Shown: positions 11,042 through 19,309 of the stretch, in pieces
How positions within the stretch are numbered: position 1 is the first letter of the stretch
Layout: every line of letters begins with the position of its first letter
Source of the DNA: Hyalangium gracile
GTDB lineage: Bacteria; Myxococcota; Myxococcia; Myxococcales; Myxococcaceae
Assembly: GCF_020103725.1 (NCBI RefSeq)
Contig: NZ_JAHXBG010000012.1
Coordinates: 248,001 to 312,000, forward strand
Length of the DNA stretch: 64,000 bases
Direction: 5' to 3'
The notes under the pieces: generated by a model
Seen by the model: the letters and a program-made list of their open reading frames with translations, nothing else
Databases searched by the model: none
Told to the model about the DNA's origin: nothing
Position numbers and translations under genes: made by a program

Positions 11042-12403
11042 ATGAACCGAAAGAACCTGGGCCGTGGACTGGCGGCCCTCTGCTGTGCCGCGGCCCTCTC
11101 CGGCTGTGGCGACGCTGAAGTCCCCCTCTCTCCCGTGGACGGGCCCAGCCTGGACCAGCAGGAGGCCGGCCTGGACTACTCGCCGGGCGCTGGCTGGAAC
11201 CTCGCCTGGCAGGACGAGTTCGAGGGCTCCAGCCTCAACTCGGCCAACTGGACGGTGCTCACGAGCAACTACGATCCGGTCACCGGCAACTGCAACTTCG
11301 GCACGGGCGAGCTGGAGTATCCCCGGGCCCAGAACGTCACCGTCGGCGGCGGCAAGCTCATCCTCACCGCCGAGCGGACGGGTGACAACCCGATGGACTC
11401 GCGCTGCACGGGCTACGGGCCCCGCTCGTTCTACTCCGGCCGCATCCACACCAAGGGCAAGGTGGAGCGGCGATACGGGAAGATCGTCGCCAGCATCAAG
11501 GTGCCCTCCGGCTACGGCATGTGGCCGGCGTTCTGGACGCTGGGCGCCAACATCTCCAGCGTGGGCTGGCCGGCCTCCGGAGAGATCGACATCCTGGAGT
11601 GGAAGTCCACCGAGCCCACGTGGATGAAGTCCGCCGTGCACTGGCACAACGGCGGGCAGGCGGACTGGGGCACGGGGGCCAACCGGGGCTACAGCCTCGC
11701 CGACAGCTTCCACATCTACGAGGTGGAGTGGACGGCCAGCAGCATGGTGTTCCGGCTGGACGGGAACATCGTGGCCACCAACACCTACTTCCACAACGAG
11801 ACCGAGTTCCAGCAGAACCACTACCTCATCCTGAACCTGGCGCTCGGCGGCAACTGGTACGGCAACCCGAGCCCGGCCAGCATCGATCTGCCCTCGGGGG
11901 TGAGGAAGACGATGGAGGTGGAGTGGGTGCGCTGGTACCAGCAGGGCACCACCTCGCCTGCCACCGTCACCAACCCGAGCTTCGAGTCCGGGATGACGGG
12001 CTGGTCCACCTGGAGCCCCAACGGCACCGAGGCCGCCGACTTCAGCGAGACGCACAACGGAGGCCGCACGGGCGCCTACCACCTGACGCACTGGACTAAC
12101 GGCACGCCGTTCGAGGTGTGGACGTACCAGGTGGCCTCGGGGCTGGCCTCGGGCAACTACAAGGTGCGGGCGTGGATCCGGAAGGGCGGCGCCTTCGACA
12201 TCTCCCGTATCCAGGCCAAGACGTGCGGCTCCTGCGCCCCCGTCTATACGAACCTGGGCACGTACGGGAGCTGGACGCTGGTGGAGACGCCGAGCATCTC
12301 CGTCACGGGAGGCTCCCTGGAGTTCGGCTTCCACACCAAGGCCGCCACGGGCAACTCCGCCAACTTCATCCACATGGATGATGTGGAGCTGATCAAGCTC
12401 TGA
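11042..12403 (+). CDS. GH16 endo-beta-1,3-glucanase lipoprotein with C-terminal CBM
   Basis: 453 residues, 12 bp after the GH3 stop and probably in the same transcript. The lipobox is ALSGC. The GH16 catalytic signature GEIDILEW supplies Glu181 (nucleophile), Asp183 and Glu186 (acid/base). The flanks 'FWTLGANI...GWPASGEIDILEW' and 'HIYEVEWTASSMVFRLDG' are laminarinase-like. Residues ~310-453 form a CBM4/9-like beta-sandwich (VTNPSFESGMTGWSTW ... FIHMDDVELIKL). The expected substrate is beta-1,3 or mixed-linkage glucan at the cell surface. Together with the CBM6-thaumatin protein and GH3 it forms a complete surface glucan-degradation set. Confidence 0.9.
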   Translation: MNRKNLGRGLAALCCAAALSGCGDAEVPLSPVDGPSLDQQEAGLDYSPGAGWNLAWQDEFEGSSLNSANWTVLTSNYDPVTGNCNFGTGELEYPRAQNVTVGGGKLILTAERTGDNPMDSRCTGYGPRSFYSGRIHTKGKVERRYGKIVASIKVPSGYGMWPAFWTLGANISSVGWPASGEIDILEWKSTEPTWMKSAVHWHNGGQADWGTGANRGYSLADSFHIYEVEWTASSMVFRLDGNIVATNTYFHNETEFQQNHYLILNLALGGNWYGNPSPASIDLPSGVRKTMEVEWVRWYQQGTTSPATVTNPSFESGMTGWSTWSPNGTEAADFSETHNGGRTGAYHLTHWTNGTPFEVWTYQVASGLASGNYKVRAWIRKGGAFDISRIQAKTCGSCAPVYTNLGTYGSWTLVETPSISVTGGSLEFGFHTKAATGNSANFIHMDDVELIKL

Positions 12404-12480
12404 GCGGCGGACTCCGTTCCCTCGGGAGTGGATTCTACCGAAACGTGACGCCGCGCATGGCTCGGACCGGGATAGCGGTG

Positions 12481-12504
12481 CCCTCGCGCTTCAAGACGCG
12501 AGGG
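12481..12504 (+). promoter_or_regulatory. 5'-UTR hairpin overlapping the ribosome binding site
   Basis: CCCTCGCG (12481-12488) pairs perfectly with CGCGAGGG (12497-12504) around an 8-nt loop. The only Shine-Dalgarno for the next gene (GAGGGAGA, ATG at 12512) begins in the 3' arm, so the folded form would hide it. There is no U-tract, so it is unlikely to be a simple terminator. Confidence 0.5.
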
Positions 12505-12511
12505 AGAAGAC

Positions 12512-14239
12512 ATGCGCGGTTGGATTTCACTCCTGGGGATGGTGGCGTTGGGCTTCCTGCTCGCCCAGGGATGCGGGCAGGAACCCTGGGAGGAGCGTGA
12601 CGCCCTGCGCGAGGGCGGGCTCGGCTCGCAGGCGTTGGCGGGCGCTCAGAGCACGTCGTTCCAGGATGGGCTCCTGCCCTCGTCGAGCTACGCGGGCACC
12701 CGCGACTCGATGATCGAGGAGGAGCACCCCAGCGCCAACCATGGCGGCGCCACCAGCCTGTCCGCGAGTGGCGACACGCCTGCTGGAAGCGGCAACGAGA
12801 ACTACATCCTGCTGCGGTGGGACGTGTCGAGCATCCCGCCGAACGCGATCGTCCGCTCCGCCTCGATCGTCGTGACGGTGTCCGACAAGGCGGACCAGAC
12901 CTACGACTTCTACGAGCTGACGCGCTCCTGGACCGAGAGCCAGGTCACCTGGCAGGAGGCGGACAGCAGTCACGACTGGGACTCCAATGGCGCGGATGGC
13001 CCGGGGGACCGGAGCACGACGTCGCTGGGGTTCATCAGGGCCGCCGCGACGGGCACATACACCGTGACGCTGAACGCCAGGGGCGTCGAGGCGGTGCAGA
13101 GGTGGGTCGGCACGCCCTCCAGCAACCACGGCGTCATCATCGCCAACAAGGACAACGACAACCGGCTGGAGCTCCGCTCGAGTGAATACTCGACCAAGTC
13201 TTCCCGACCGAAGCTGACGGTGACCTGGGACGTGTCCGTCGCGGATGGGGGCACGGGCGGCGGCGACGGGGGCACTCCGCCGGTTCCGGCTCCGGGGACC
13301 TACAAGGGCACCTGCGACGGCTCTGGAGGAGTGGCGCTCGACGCCACCCACTTCCTGAACTTCAACGACGAGTCGCAGACCGCGCGCATCTTCGCCCAGG
13401 GCACCAGCGCCTCCGCCGTGCAGAGCAGGGACCTGGGCAGTGCGCTGGGCCTCTCGTCCTCGGACGAGGCGGACTTCGAGGATGCCGCGCGGGTGGGCAA
13501 CCGCATCTACGTGACGACCTCGCACGCGCGGAACAAGGACGGGGAGCTGCAGGCCTCCCGCTACAGGTTCTTCGCCATCGACGTGTCGGGCACCGTGCCC
13601 TCCGTGGCGCTCCAGGTCGTGGGGACGTCCTCGAACCTGCTGAGGGACATGTTGGATGCGTCCAACTGGATCAACCCGAACACCTCGGTCATCTCCCTGC
13701 TGAATGAGCGCTCGCGACTGTCCGAGGCCACGGTGGCGGAGCTGGCGCCGAAGGACAAGGGGACCAACATCGAGGGGCTGGCGGCCCTGCCCACCGGAGG
13801 GCTGGTGGTGGGCTTCCGCAACCCGCAGTCCGGCTCGAGCGCGCTGATGGTCACGCTGACCAACCCGGACGCGGTGCTGGGAGGAGCGAAGGCGAGGTTC
13901 GGTCAGGCGATCCTGGTGAACCTGGGCGGGTACGGCATCCGGGGCATGGCCTGGTCGGAGGCCCATCAGGCGGTGTTGATCCTCAGTGGCCCGCGTGACG
14001 AGAGCAGCGGCCCGTTCGCGCTCTGGAAGTGGAGCGGCGATGTGAGCAGCGCGCCGGTGAAGGTGATGGAGCTCACCGCGCCGTCGAGCTCCGCTCCCGA
14101 GGTCATCATCCCTCGAGCCGGGACGAAGAACGTGCAGATCCTGTTCGACATGGGCTCACACCTGATCGGCGGAGCGAGCTGCAAGGACGTGTCGGCCTCC
14201 AGCCAGTACTTCAGTGACGTGACCGTCTATCTGGACTGA
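12512..14239 (+). CDS. DNRLRE-domain + DUF3616 lipoprotein
   Basis: 575 residues; lipoprotein signal ends LLAQGC. Residues ~45-240 match DNRLRE/CBM96-like domains: 'TRDSMIEEEHPSANHGG', 'LLRWDVSSIPPNAIVRSA', 'SWTESQVTWQEA', 'GVIIANKDNDNRLELRSSE'. After a Gly/Thr/Pro linker the C-terminal half matches DUF3616: 'VALDATHFLNFNDESQTARIF', 'DFEDAARVGNRIYVTTSHAR', 'NIEGLAALPTGGLVVGFRNP'. It follows the GH16 gene on the same strand after a 108-bp gap holding the RBS hairpin, so it may be a separately tuned part of the glucan cluster. DNRLRE domains are associated with polysaccharide binding; DUF3616 has no assigned activity. Confidence 0.8.
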   Translation: MRGWISLLGMVALGFLLAQGCGQEPWEERDALREGGLGSQALAGAQSTSFQDGLLPSSSYAGTRDSMIEEEHPSANHGGATSLSASGDTPAGSGNENYILLRWDVSSIPPNAIVRSASIVVTVSDKADQTYDFYELTRSWTESQVTWQEADSSHDWDSNGADGPGDRSTTSLGFIRAAATGTYTVTLNARGVEAVQRWVGTPSSNHGVIIANKDNDNRLELRSSEYSTKSSRPKLTVTWDVSVADGGTGGGDGGTPPVPAPGTYKGTCDGSGGVALDATHFLNFNDESQTARIFAQGTSASAVQSRDLGSALGLSSSDEADFEDAARVGNRIYVTTSHARNKDGELQASRYRFFAIDVSGTVPSVALQVVGTSSNLLRDMLDASNWINPNTSVISLLNERSRLSEATVAELAPKDKGTNIEGLAALPTGGLVVGFRNPQSGSSALMVTLTNPDAVLGGAKARFGQAILVNLGGYGIRGMAWSEAHQAVLILSGPRDESSGPFALWKWSGDVSSAPVKVMELTAPSSSAPEVIIPRAGTKNVQILFDMGSHLIGGASCKDVSASSQYFSDVTVYLD

Positions 14240-14250
14240 GCGCTCCGGGC

Positions 14251-14275
14251 GCAGGGGGAGTGCCAGTCCCCCTGC
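14251..14275. terminator. bidirectional terminator-like hairpin
   Basis: GCAGGGGGA (14251-14259) and TCCCCCTGC (14267-14275) form a perfect 9-bp stem with a 7-nt loop. It lies between convergent stops at 14239 and 14281. There is no clear U-run on either side. Confidence 0.65.
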
Positions 14276-14280
14276 CGTGG

Positions 14281-14712
14281 CTAACGCGTGACGGCGAGGA
14301 TGCGCCACGTCTTCGTATCGATGATGTAGTTGGCGCCGAGGTCGAGGATCGGGCCCATGCCCATCTCGCACGTTCCGGGGCGTGGCCAGATCTGCACGTA
14401 GACCACGCCGTCGGTGCCGGGCGCCGCGATCATGTCATACGACTCGCGCTTGTAGAGGCACTCCTCGCTCGGCGTGGCGCCCTTGTGCGGTCGGGCATCC
14501 CAGGGCAGGAAGTCCTCCATGGCCAGCTGCATCGCCACGAACAGGGGGCCCGTGACGGTCACGCTCCCTTCCAGCGCGAGCGGCTCCGTCGGGAAGGAGA
14601 GCCCCGCGGCCGCGACCTCTTGAGGCGGCGCATGCACGGGACGCGGTGGGCGTCGGAAGAGCGCGCAGGCGGGGAGCAGGGCGCAGAGCACCAACAGCAG
14701 GGAACGCTTCAT
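14281..14712 (-). CDS. small hypothetical lipoprotein
   Basis: 143 residues from ATG 14712, with GAGGAA five bases upstream. The signal peptide MKRSLLLVLCALLPAC ends in a lipobox-like LPAC. The mature part is ~125 residues with 'FLPWDARPHKGAT..EECLYKRESYDM' and ends 'LDLGANYIIDTKTWRILAVTR'. No domain recognised. It is 53 bp downstream of the lipoprotein gene at 15400 on the same strand, so the two are probably co-transcribed. Confidence 0.7.
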   Translation of the reverse strand: MKRSLLLVLCALLPACALFRRPPRPVHAPPQEVAAAGLSFPTEPLALEGSVTVTGPLFVAMQLAMEDFLPWDARPHKGATPSEECLYKRESYDMIAAPGTDGVVYVQIWPRPGTCEMGMGPILDLGANYIIDTKTWRILAVTR

Positions 14713-14764
14713 AAAGTTCCTCGGGAGCGGCGAGGGCGCAGGCGCCGGGCCGCGTCGGAGCGGT

Positions 14765-15400
14765 TCATTCGGTGACAAGGGTGACCCGTCCGTTGGCTTT
14801 GTTTGCAGGCTCGATGTGGCCGATGAGCTTCCAGCTCTTTCCTCGGCGCTCGTACAGCTCCCCGGGGCGATCCTCTTTCAGGTAGGGGATCAGCTTCTGG
14901 AGGCGACAGGCCTTGTCGAACTGGACGCGGATGGAGAACACCTGCGTCGCGCCGAGCCGATCCGCTCGGCTCTCGCTCATGGGCGAGGGGGCCCAGGGGT
15001 GGCCGTGGTAGTCGGCGAGCGGCTCCGTCTGGCCACGGGTGTCCTCCACCCGTCGGGGCACGAAGCAGCTCTGATGCCGGGTGGGGCCGACCATGCGGGT
15101 TCTGCCGAGGGGAGAGGGATGGCTCGCGTAGTACATGCCATCACCCAGCGAGTAGACGAGGCCACAGTACTCCCGGCCATAGTCGCCCAGCTGCGCCCCG
15201 GGCAGCTGCATGACGGCCGGGCAGAGCTGGTCGATCACCTCGTCGGGATCCTGCGAGGGCTTGATGACTTCCCACGGGCCACGGACCCAGACCTGGCCAT
15301 CCTGGAGGCCATAGTTGGGACTCTCACCGATGGTTTCCGGACCACTGGCGCACCCCACCAGCACCCCGCACATCAGCGCCAGTCCTTGGAGAAGCCGCAT
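14765..15400 (-). CDS. lipoprotein with JAB/MPN-like His motif
   Basis: 211 residues; signal ends GVLVGC. The central region reads 'YCGLVYSLGDGMYYASHPS' followed by 'DYHGHPWAPSPMSESRAD'. The H-x-H-P-W-x-x-S then S-x-x-x-x-D spacing recalls the JAMM/MPN metallopeptidase loop, but an upstream catalytic Glu cannot be assigned, so the relation is tentative. It ends 'KANGRVTLVTE'. It is the first gene of a two-gene lipoprotein unit transcribed leftward from the palindrome-rich region 15401-15470. Confidence 0.65.
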   Translation of the reverse strand: MRLLQGLALMCGVLVGCASGPETIGESPNYGLQDGQVWVRGPWEVIKPSQDPDEVIDQLCPAVMQLPGAQLGDYGREYCGLVYSLGDGMYYASHPSPLGRTRMVGPTRHQSCFVPRRVEDTRGQTEPLADYHGHPWAPSPMSESRADRLGATQVFSIRVQFDKACRLQKLIPYLKEDRPGELYERRGKSWKLIGHIEPANKANGRVTLVTE

Positions 15401-15604
15401 GCGCGCACTCCGGGAATTCGAGGAAATCCAAGCTTATGCTAGCTTAGGACGAATTCCGGAATTCGCGCAATGCCTGACCACGTGTGGGGTAGGGCATTTT
15501 CCTCACTCATCAGGTCGGTGACTTGAACAGTCCACTCCAGTCTACCCTACCTGACAGGTCAGGCGCTACCCAAAGCGTTCACCGTCATGGACCCCGGCCC
15601 GGTC
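15401..15604. promoter_or_regulatory. palindrome-rich upstream region of the lipoprotein pair
   Basis: This ~200-bp gap has no gene. It contains the perfect 14-bp palindrome GAATTCCGGAATTC (15451-15464), the inverted repeat AAGCT-AGCTT (15431-15446) and CCTGAC-AG-GTCAGG (15550-15563). The first two lie within about 65 bp upstream of the minus-strand start at 15400 and are candidate operators for that promoter. No matching regulator is identifiable. Confidence 0.35.
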
Positions 15605-18484
15605 TCACTGACACGAGCAGGTCGCCATGTTGCACTGCGTACCGCTGGCGCAGGCGTTGCCGCAGTTGGGCTTGCACACGCACTGGTCACCCGTGGCGTT
15701 GCAGCCCAGCGTCGGGCCGACGCAGTGGTCCGGCTCGGTGGGGCTGTAGTTCGGGTCGTCCTCGCACGGCACCCCGCCGTTCGGGTCGCTCACCGTGTTG
15801 CGCCAGGACTGGTAGGACACGACGGCCAGCGCGCCCGAGCCAGGCGGCCGGCACGCTCCGAACAGCGAGATGGTCTGGGCGCTGCCGTCGAAGTTGAAGC
15901 CATTGACGGTGCTGCGCGGGACGTTGCTCGCCAGGCAGAGCGCCGGGTCGCTGACGGCGTCCATCGCCACCTTGATCGACACCCCGATCGGCGGCTTGAG
16001 CGTCTTGTAGCCCGCGTTGGCGATGGTCTCGGTCGTGATCGCCACCATGGAGGCCTGGATCGAGTTGGCGTCGAGGATGGAGCCGAGCACGCCGCCCGTG
16101 GCATTGACCACGGACGCGTGGCGCTGAGGCCCGGAGCCAGGCTGAGGGTTGAACTCCCGCGTCGTGTTGCTGGAATCGCAGGGGCCCGAAGAGCAGCCAC
16201 AGAAGGATCCCGCCGGGCACACGATGCCGTGCACGGGGATGCGCTTGCCCGTCTTGTTGATGGGCGTCGTGGGGGAGGAAGCGCTGCCGAAGAAGTTGAC
16301 GAAGTTCTGGATGGACTCGCAGCCAGGGCCCGCCCTGTCCGAAGTGCCGCCCGTGCCGCAGTTCACCAGGGTCGTGGTGGCACCGGAGGTCTGATCATCC
16401 GCATCCCCGAGGATGACCACCACGAGGCTGGCATCCTGGCGCGCCTGGGTGGGCGACTCGATCCCCGTGGGCGGCGTTCCGGGAGTGATGTCGTCGATGG
16501 CCTTCCGGGCCGCGCCCAGCACGCCCTCGCTGCCGCTGCCACCCACGGAGACCCAGCACCCCCCGTACGAGCCTTGCGTGGCATCTCCAGGGCAGGTGGC
16601 GGCCTCGGGGAACGTGGGGACGTTGGTGCAGACGCCCGCGGTGCAGGTGCTACCTTCGGTGAGCCACGCCTTCACCTTGTTCACGTTGCGGGTGAACGGC
16701 CGCAGCCTGCCCGTGTTGGCGTACGTCGCGACGTGGTAGCTGGAGGTGACCATCGCCATGCGCCAGTCCAGCACCGAGGCGTTGAGCGCATCGACCACGG
16801 CCTGCGCGGTCGTGGCCAGCGCGCCCTGGGACGCTGCCATCGAGCCGCTGTCGTCCACCACGAAGAGGAAGTCCACCTTCGGCGAGGACGTCGGCGACGC
16901 GACCTGGAAGCGCTCGCACTGGGTGAGCGTGGGCTCGCCGAACTGCGCCAGCGCGGCTCCATCCGACAGATCCCTCGCGGAGAAGGCCGCCACCGAGTTC
17001 CGGTTCGGGCCCGTGACCGCCGCCAGGTTCGTCACCGCCACGAGCACCACGAGGCTCTGCGCCGAGCGGTGGACGAAGAGCGTCTGCAGCCGGAAGTCGC
17101 CGGTGATGCCCGACGCGGCGGAGCTCAGGCGGCCCGTGCTCCCGGGCAGCAGCGCATTCACGAGCTCGTCGGTCCGACGCTTGAGGTCCGTGGTCGCGCC
17201 CGCCTGGTCATAGAAGGCCTCGACGGCGTCATGGCCATCCCACGTCTTGAAGCGCTGGGCGGTCCGGTTCGACAGCGCGCCCCTGCTCGCGATGGCCGGT
17301 CTCAGCGCCTCCTCGTCGCCGAGCGCGTCGCTGGCCCCTACGGGCGCGGGCTGACGGTAGACGAGGAAGGCCACCTTGTTGTCCGGGTCGTAGCCGATCA
17401 TGCCCCGGACGTCGCTGCCCAGCTGGATCGGGGTGACCTCGGCGAACGAGGGCGGCAGCGCGAGCTTGATGTCCGCGCCGCTCTCCGCCTTGAACATCAC
17501 CGGGCGCAGGTTGGCGCCGGCGCACACCTGTCCCACGGGGCCAGTGGAATCCCCCTCGTCGGTGGGGTCCAGCTCTCCGTCGTCCACACCGCCGTTCTGG
17601 TTGGAGTCCTCGGCGCCATCGCTCACGCCGTCACCGTCGGAGTCCGAGTCGGTCGGATCGGTGGTCGTGTCGGGGGCGACGTCCGGGATGAACTGGGTGC
17701 AGGTGACGGGATCCGGGTTGATGATGACGCCCAGCTCGACACCATCCAGGATGCCATCTCCGTCGGTGTCCGGGAGGCGCGGGTCGGTCTCGGTGATGTC
17801 CTTGAGGCCGTTGGCGTTCTGGTCCTCGCCCCGCGTGGTGCTCACCGTGGGCCCGTCGATGAGGCCGTCGCAGTCCGAGTCCAGGAGCAGGGGATTCGTC
17901 TCGCCCTCATCCACCTTGCCGTTGCGGCTCGCGTCCTCCACGCCGTCCAGCAGGCCGTCGCCGTCCGTGTCCGGCCGGGTGGGATCCGTGTTCATGAGCA
18001 CGCTGTCGTCCTGCAGCAGGGTGCACGTGGTGCCGGGCACGGGGGTGTCGACGCTCAGCTCGAGCCCGTCCGGCAGCCCATCCTGATCCGTGTCCGCCAG
18101 GTTGGGGTTCGTCTTCCTGCCGTCGCCTCGGTTCGTCTCGAACTCCACCTTGTCGCTCAGGCCGTCACAGTCCGTGTCCTTCGTCGCGTTGTTCGGATCG
18201 CTCGGATCGGAGCCTCCATCCGGCATGCCAGCGTCCCAGGGGCCGGCATCCGGGGTGCCGCCATCCGTGGGGCCAGGGTTCGGGGTTCCGCCATCGGTGG
18301 TGCCGCCGTCCGTCGTGCCGCCGTCCGTCGTGCCACCATCGGAGGGACCAGGGTTCGTGGGGCCACCATCCGTGGTGCCCGCGTCTGGCAGGTGAGGATA
18401 AGGCGGCAGGTGCTCTCCGCACGCTGCCGCGGTCGCGAGGACCGACCCGAGCAGTGCGGTGTAAAGCAGTCGTTGGACGTTCAT
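15605..18484 (-). CDS. large TSP3-repeat + VWA-domain lipoprotein
   Basis: 959 residues from ATG 18484 (GGAGG nine bases upstream; ATG 18490 is also possible). The lipobox is TAAAC. A ~60-residue linker of DGGT/PNPGP repeats leads into five or six thrombospondin type-3 calcium repeats (DTDCDGLSDKVE, DTDQDGLPDGLE, DTDGDGLLDGVE, DSDCDGLIDG, DTDGDGILDGVE). A central domain of unknown fold follows, then a VWA domain with the MIDAS motif FVVDDSGSM and 'VVILGDADDQ'. The C-terminus is Cys-rich (CVCKPNCGNACASGTQCN). The combination resembles surface adhesins such as the myxobacterial gliding protein CglD, but orthology cannot be claimed. Ca2+-dependent adhesion is the likeliest role. Confidence 0.8.
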   Translation of the reverse strand: MNVQRLLYTALLGSVLATAAACGEHLPPYPHLPDAGTTDGGPTNPGPSDGGTTDGGTTDGGTTDGGTPNPGPTDGGTPDAGPWDAGMPDGGSDPSDPNNATKDTDCDGLSDKVEFETNRGDGRKTNPNLADTDQDGLPDGLELSVDTPVPGTTCTLLQDDSVLMNTDPTRPDTDGDGLLDGVEDASRNGKVDEGETNPLLLDSDCDGLIDGPTVSTTRGEDQNANGLKDITETDPRLPDTDGDGILDGVELGVIINPDPVTCTQFIPDVAPDTTTDPTDSDSDGDGVSDGAEDSNQNGGVDDGELDPTDEGDSTGPVGQVCAGANLRPVMFKAESGADIKLALPPSFAEVTPIQLGSDVRGMIGYDPDNKVAFLVYRQPAPVGASDALGDEEALRPAIASRGALSNRTAQRFKTWDGHDAVEAFYDQAGATTDLKRRTDELVNALLPGSTGRLSSAASGITGDFRLQTLFVHRSAQSLVVLVAVTNLAAVTGPNRNSVAAFSARDLSDGAALAQFGEPTLTQCERFQVASPTSSPKVDFLFVVDDSGSMAASQGALATTAQAVVDALNASVLDWRMAMVTSSYHVATYANTGRLRPFTRNVNKVKAWLTEGSTCTAGVCTNVPTFPEAATCPGDATQGSYGGCWVSVGGSGSEGVLGAARKAIDDITPGTPPTGIESPTQARQDASLVVVILGDADDQTSGATTTLVNCGTGGTSDRAGPGCESIQNFVNFFGSASSPTTPINKTGKRIPVHGIVCPAGSFCGCSSGPCDSSNTTREFNPQPGSGPQRHASVVNATGGVLGSILDANSIQASMVAITTETIANAGYKTLKPPIGVSIKVAMDAVSDPALCLASNVPRSTVNGFNFDGSAQTISLFGACRPPGSGALAVVSYQSWRNTVSDPNGGVPCEDDPNYSPTEPDHCVGPTLGCNATGDQCVCKPNCGNACASGTQCNMATCSCQ

Positions 18485-18702
18485 CGCCATGCGCCTCCAC
18501 GTCGGAAGTATTTGCGTGCTCAGAGCCAGCGCTCGAGCGCCGCGGGCCATGAACGATATGGTCATATGGTGACATGCGCCACCCAGTGGACCCAGTCAGG
18601 CCACTCCTACCCCTCCGCTGGTGGAGCTTCACGTCACAAGCCTGCCCGTGGGGACTCCTTCTGGTGGGGCCACTTCCTTCTTTCGGCCCCCAGGAGCGCC
18701 CC

Positions 18703-18954
18703 ATGAACAACAGAATGATCGTCCAGGCCTGGAAGGATCCGGAGTACCGGGCCCGCCTGTCGCTCGAACAGCGAGCCGTCCTTCCGGACAATCCCTCCGG
18801 CCGACCTCTCACGGAGCTCGATGACTCGGAGTTGGAGGACGTCACAGGTGGGGAGAGTGTGAAGCTGAGACACACCGATCCGGCCATCTGCTGTTTCTTG
18901 ACCTACGTGCAGTGCCCCACGTTCTCGGTGGCCTGCCGCGACCTGGAGAGCTGA
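18703..18954 (+). CDS. class II lanthipeptide precursor (mersacidin/lichenicidin-type leader)
   Basis: 83 residues from ATG 18703. The leader has the conserved opening 'IVQAWKDPEYRARLS', then 'LPDNPSG' and an acidic 'LTELDDSELEDVTGG'. This is the hallmark of mersacidin/lichenicidin-family type 2 lantibiotic leaders, with double-Gly cleavage after residue 50. The 33-residue core holds four Cys (63, 64, 71, 78) and Thr/Ser at 52, 58, 67, 73, 75 and 83, enough for up to four (methyl)lanthionine rings. No LanM, LanT or immunity gene is visible in the window, so it is either modified in trans or an orphan. It starts 218 bp from the divergent VWA lipoprotein gene. Leader assignment is confident; the modified structure is not predictable. 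Confidence 0.8.
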   Translation: MNNRMIVQAWKDPEYRARLSLEQRAVLPDNPSGRPLTELDDSELEDVTGGESVKLRHTDPAICCFLTYVQCPTFSVACRDLES

Positions 18955-18981
18955 GCCTTCGCTCAGATCGTTCTGGACGTG

Positions 18982-19020
18982 GGCGCTCCCTGGGAGCAAT
19001 GACTCCATCAGGGGAGCGCC
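18982..19020 (+). terminator. possible stem-loop after the lanthipeptide gene
   Basis: GGCGCTCCC (18982-18990) pairs perfectly with GGGAGCGCC (19012-19020) across a 21-nt loop, and a smaller GCTCC/GGAGC hairpin nests at 18985-18997. There is no U-tract. It may be a terminator or an mRNA-stabilising structure. Confidence 0.35.
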
Positions 19021-19260
19021 GCGGCCCCCGGGCTCGCCGGAGAGCTGTTCCAGGTGGGGCCGCTGCCGCTGACCGACAACGCCACGCGGCGCAACATCGT
19101 GGCGCAAGCCATCGCCAATCGGCTCCCGAGCATCGCACGCCACTTCCAGGTGCTCACGCTGAAGCACGCGCCGTTCATCGAGGCCGTGGGGGCCTTGAAG
19201 CAGCGAGTCGATCCCCACCGGGTGTTGACGTCCCGACTGCTCGAAGCGCTGGGGCTGTGA
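19003..19260 (+). pseudogene. 3' remnant of an unidentified gene
   Basis: The frame is open from just after a stop at 19000 to the stop ending at 19260. It encodes ~85 residues such as 'ELFQVGPLPLTDNATRRN', 'HAPFIEAVGAL' and 'RVLTSRLLEALGL', with coding-like GC3 but no good start at its beginning. GTG 19054 with GGAGAG nine bases upstream could make a 68-residue protein. The tail pattern P-x-x-x-A-x-G-A-L is like the end of BadF/BcrA-type ATPases or GlcNAc kinases, which is only a weak impression. The rest of 18955-19309 holds the stem-loop and nothing else recognisable. Confidence 0.35.
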
Positions 19261-19309
19261 GGGGCGATCCCCCAGGGCAGAGGGCGCTGCCCGGGGTTAC
19301 ACTTCGCCA

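Noticed and set aside
15587-18706. A ~1040-codon plus-strand frame opposite the TSP3-VWA gene
   Set aside because: Antisense shadow with low-complexity Arg/Val/Gly/Ala content, while the minus strand encodes well-defined calcium repeats and a VWA domain.
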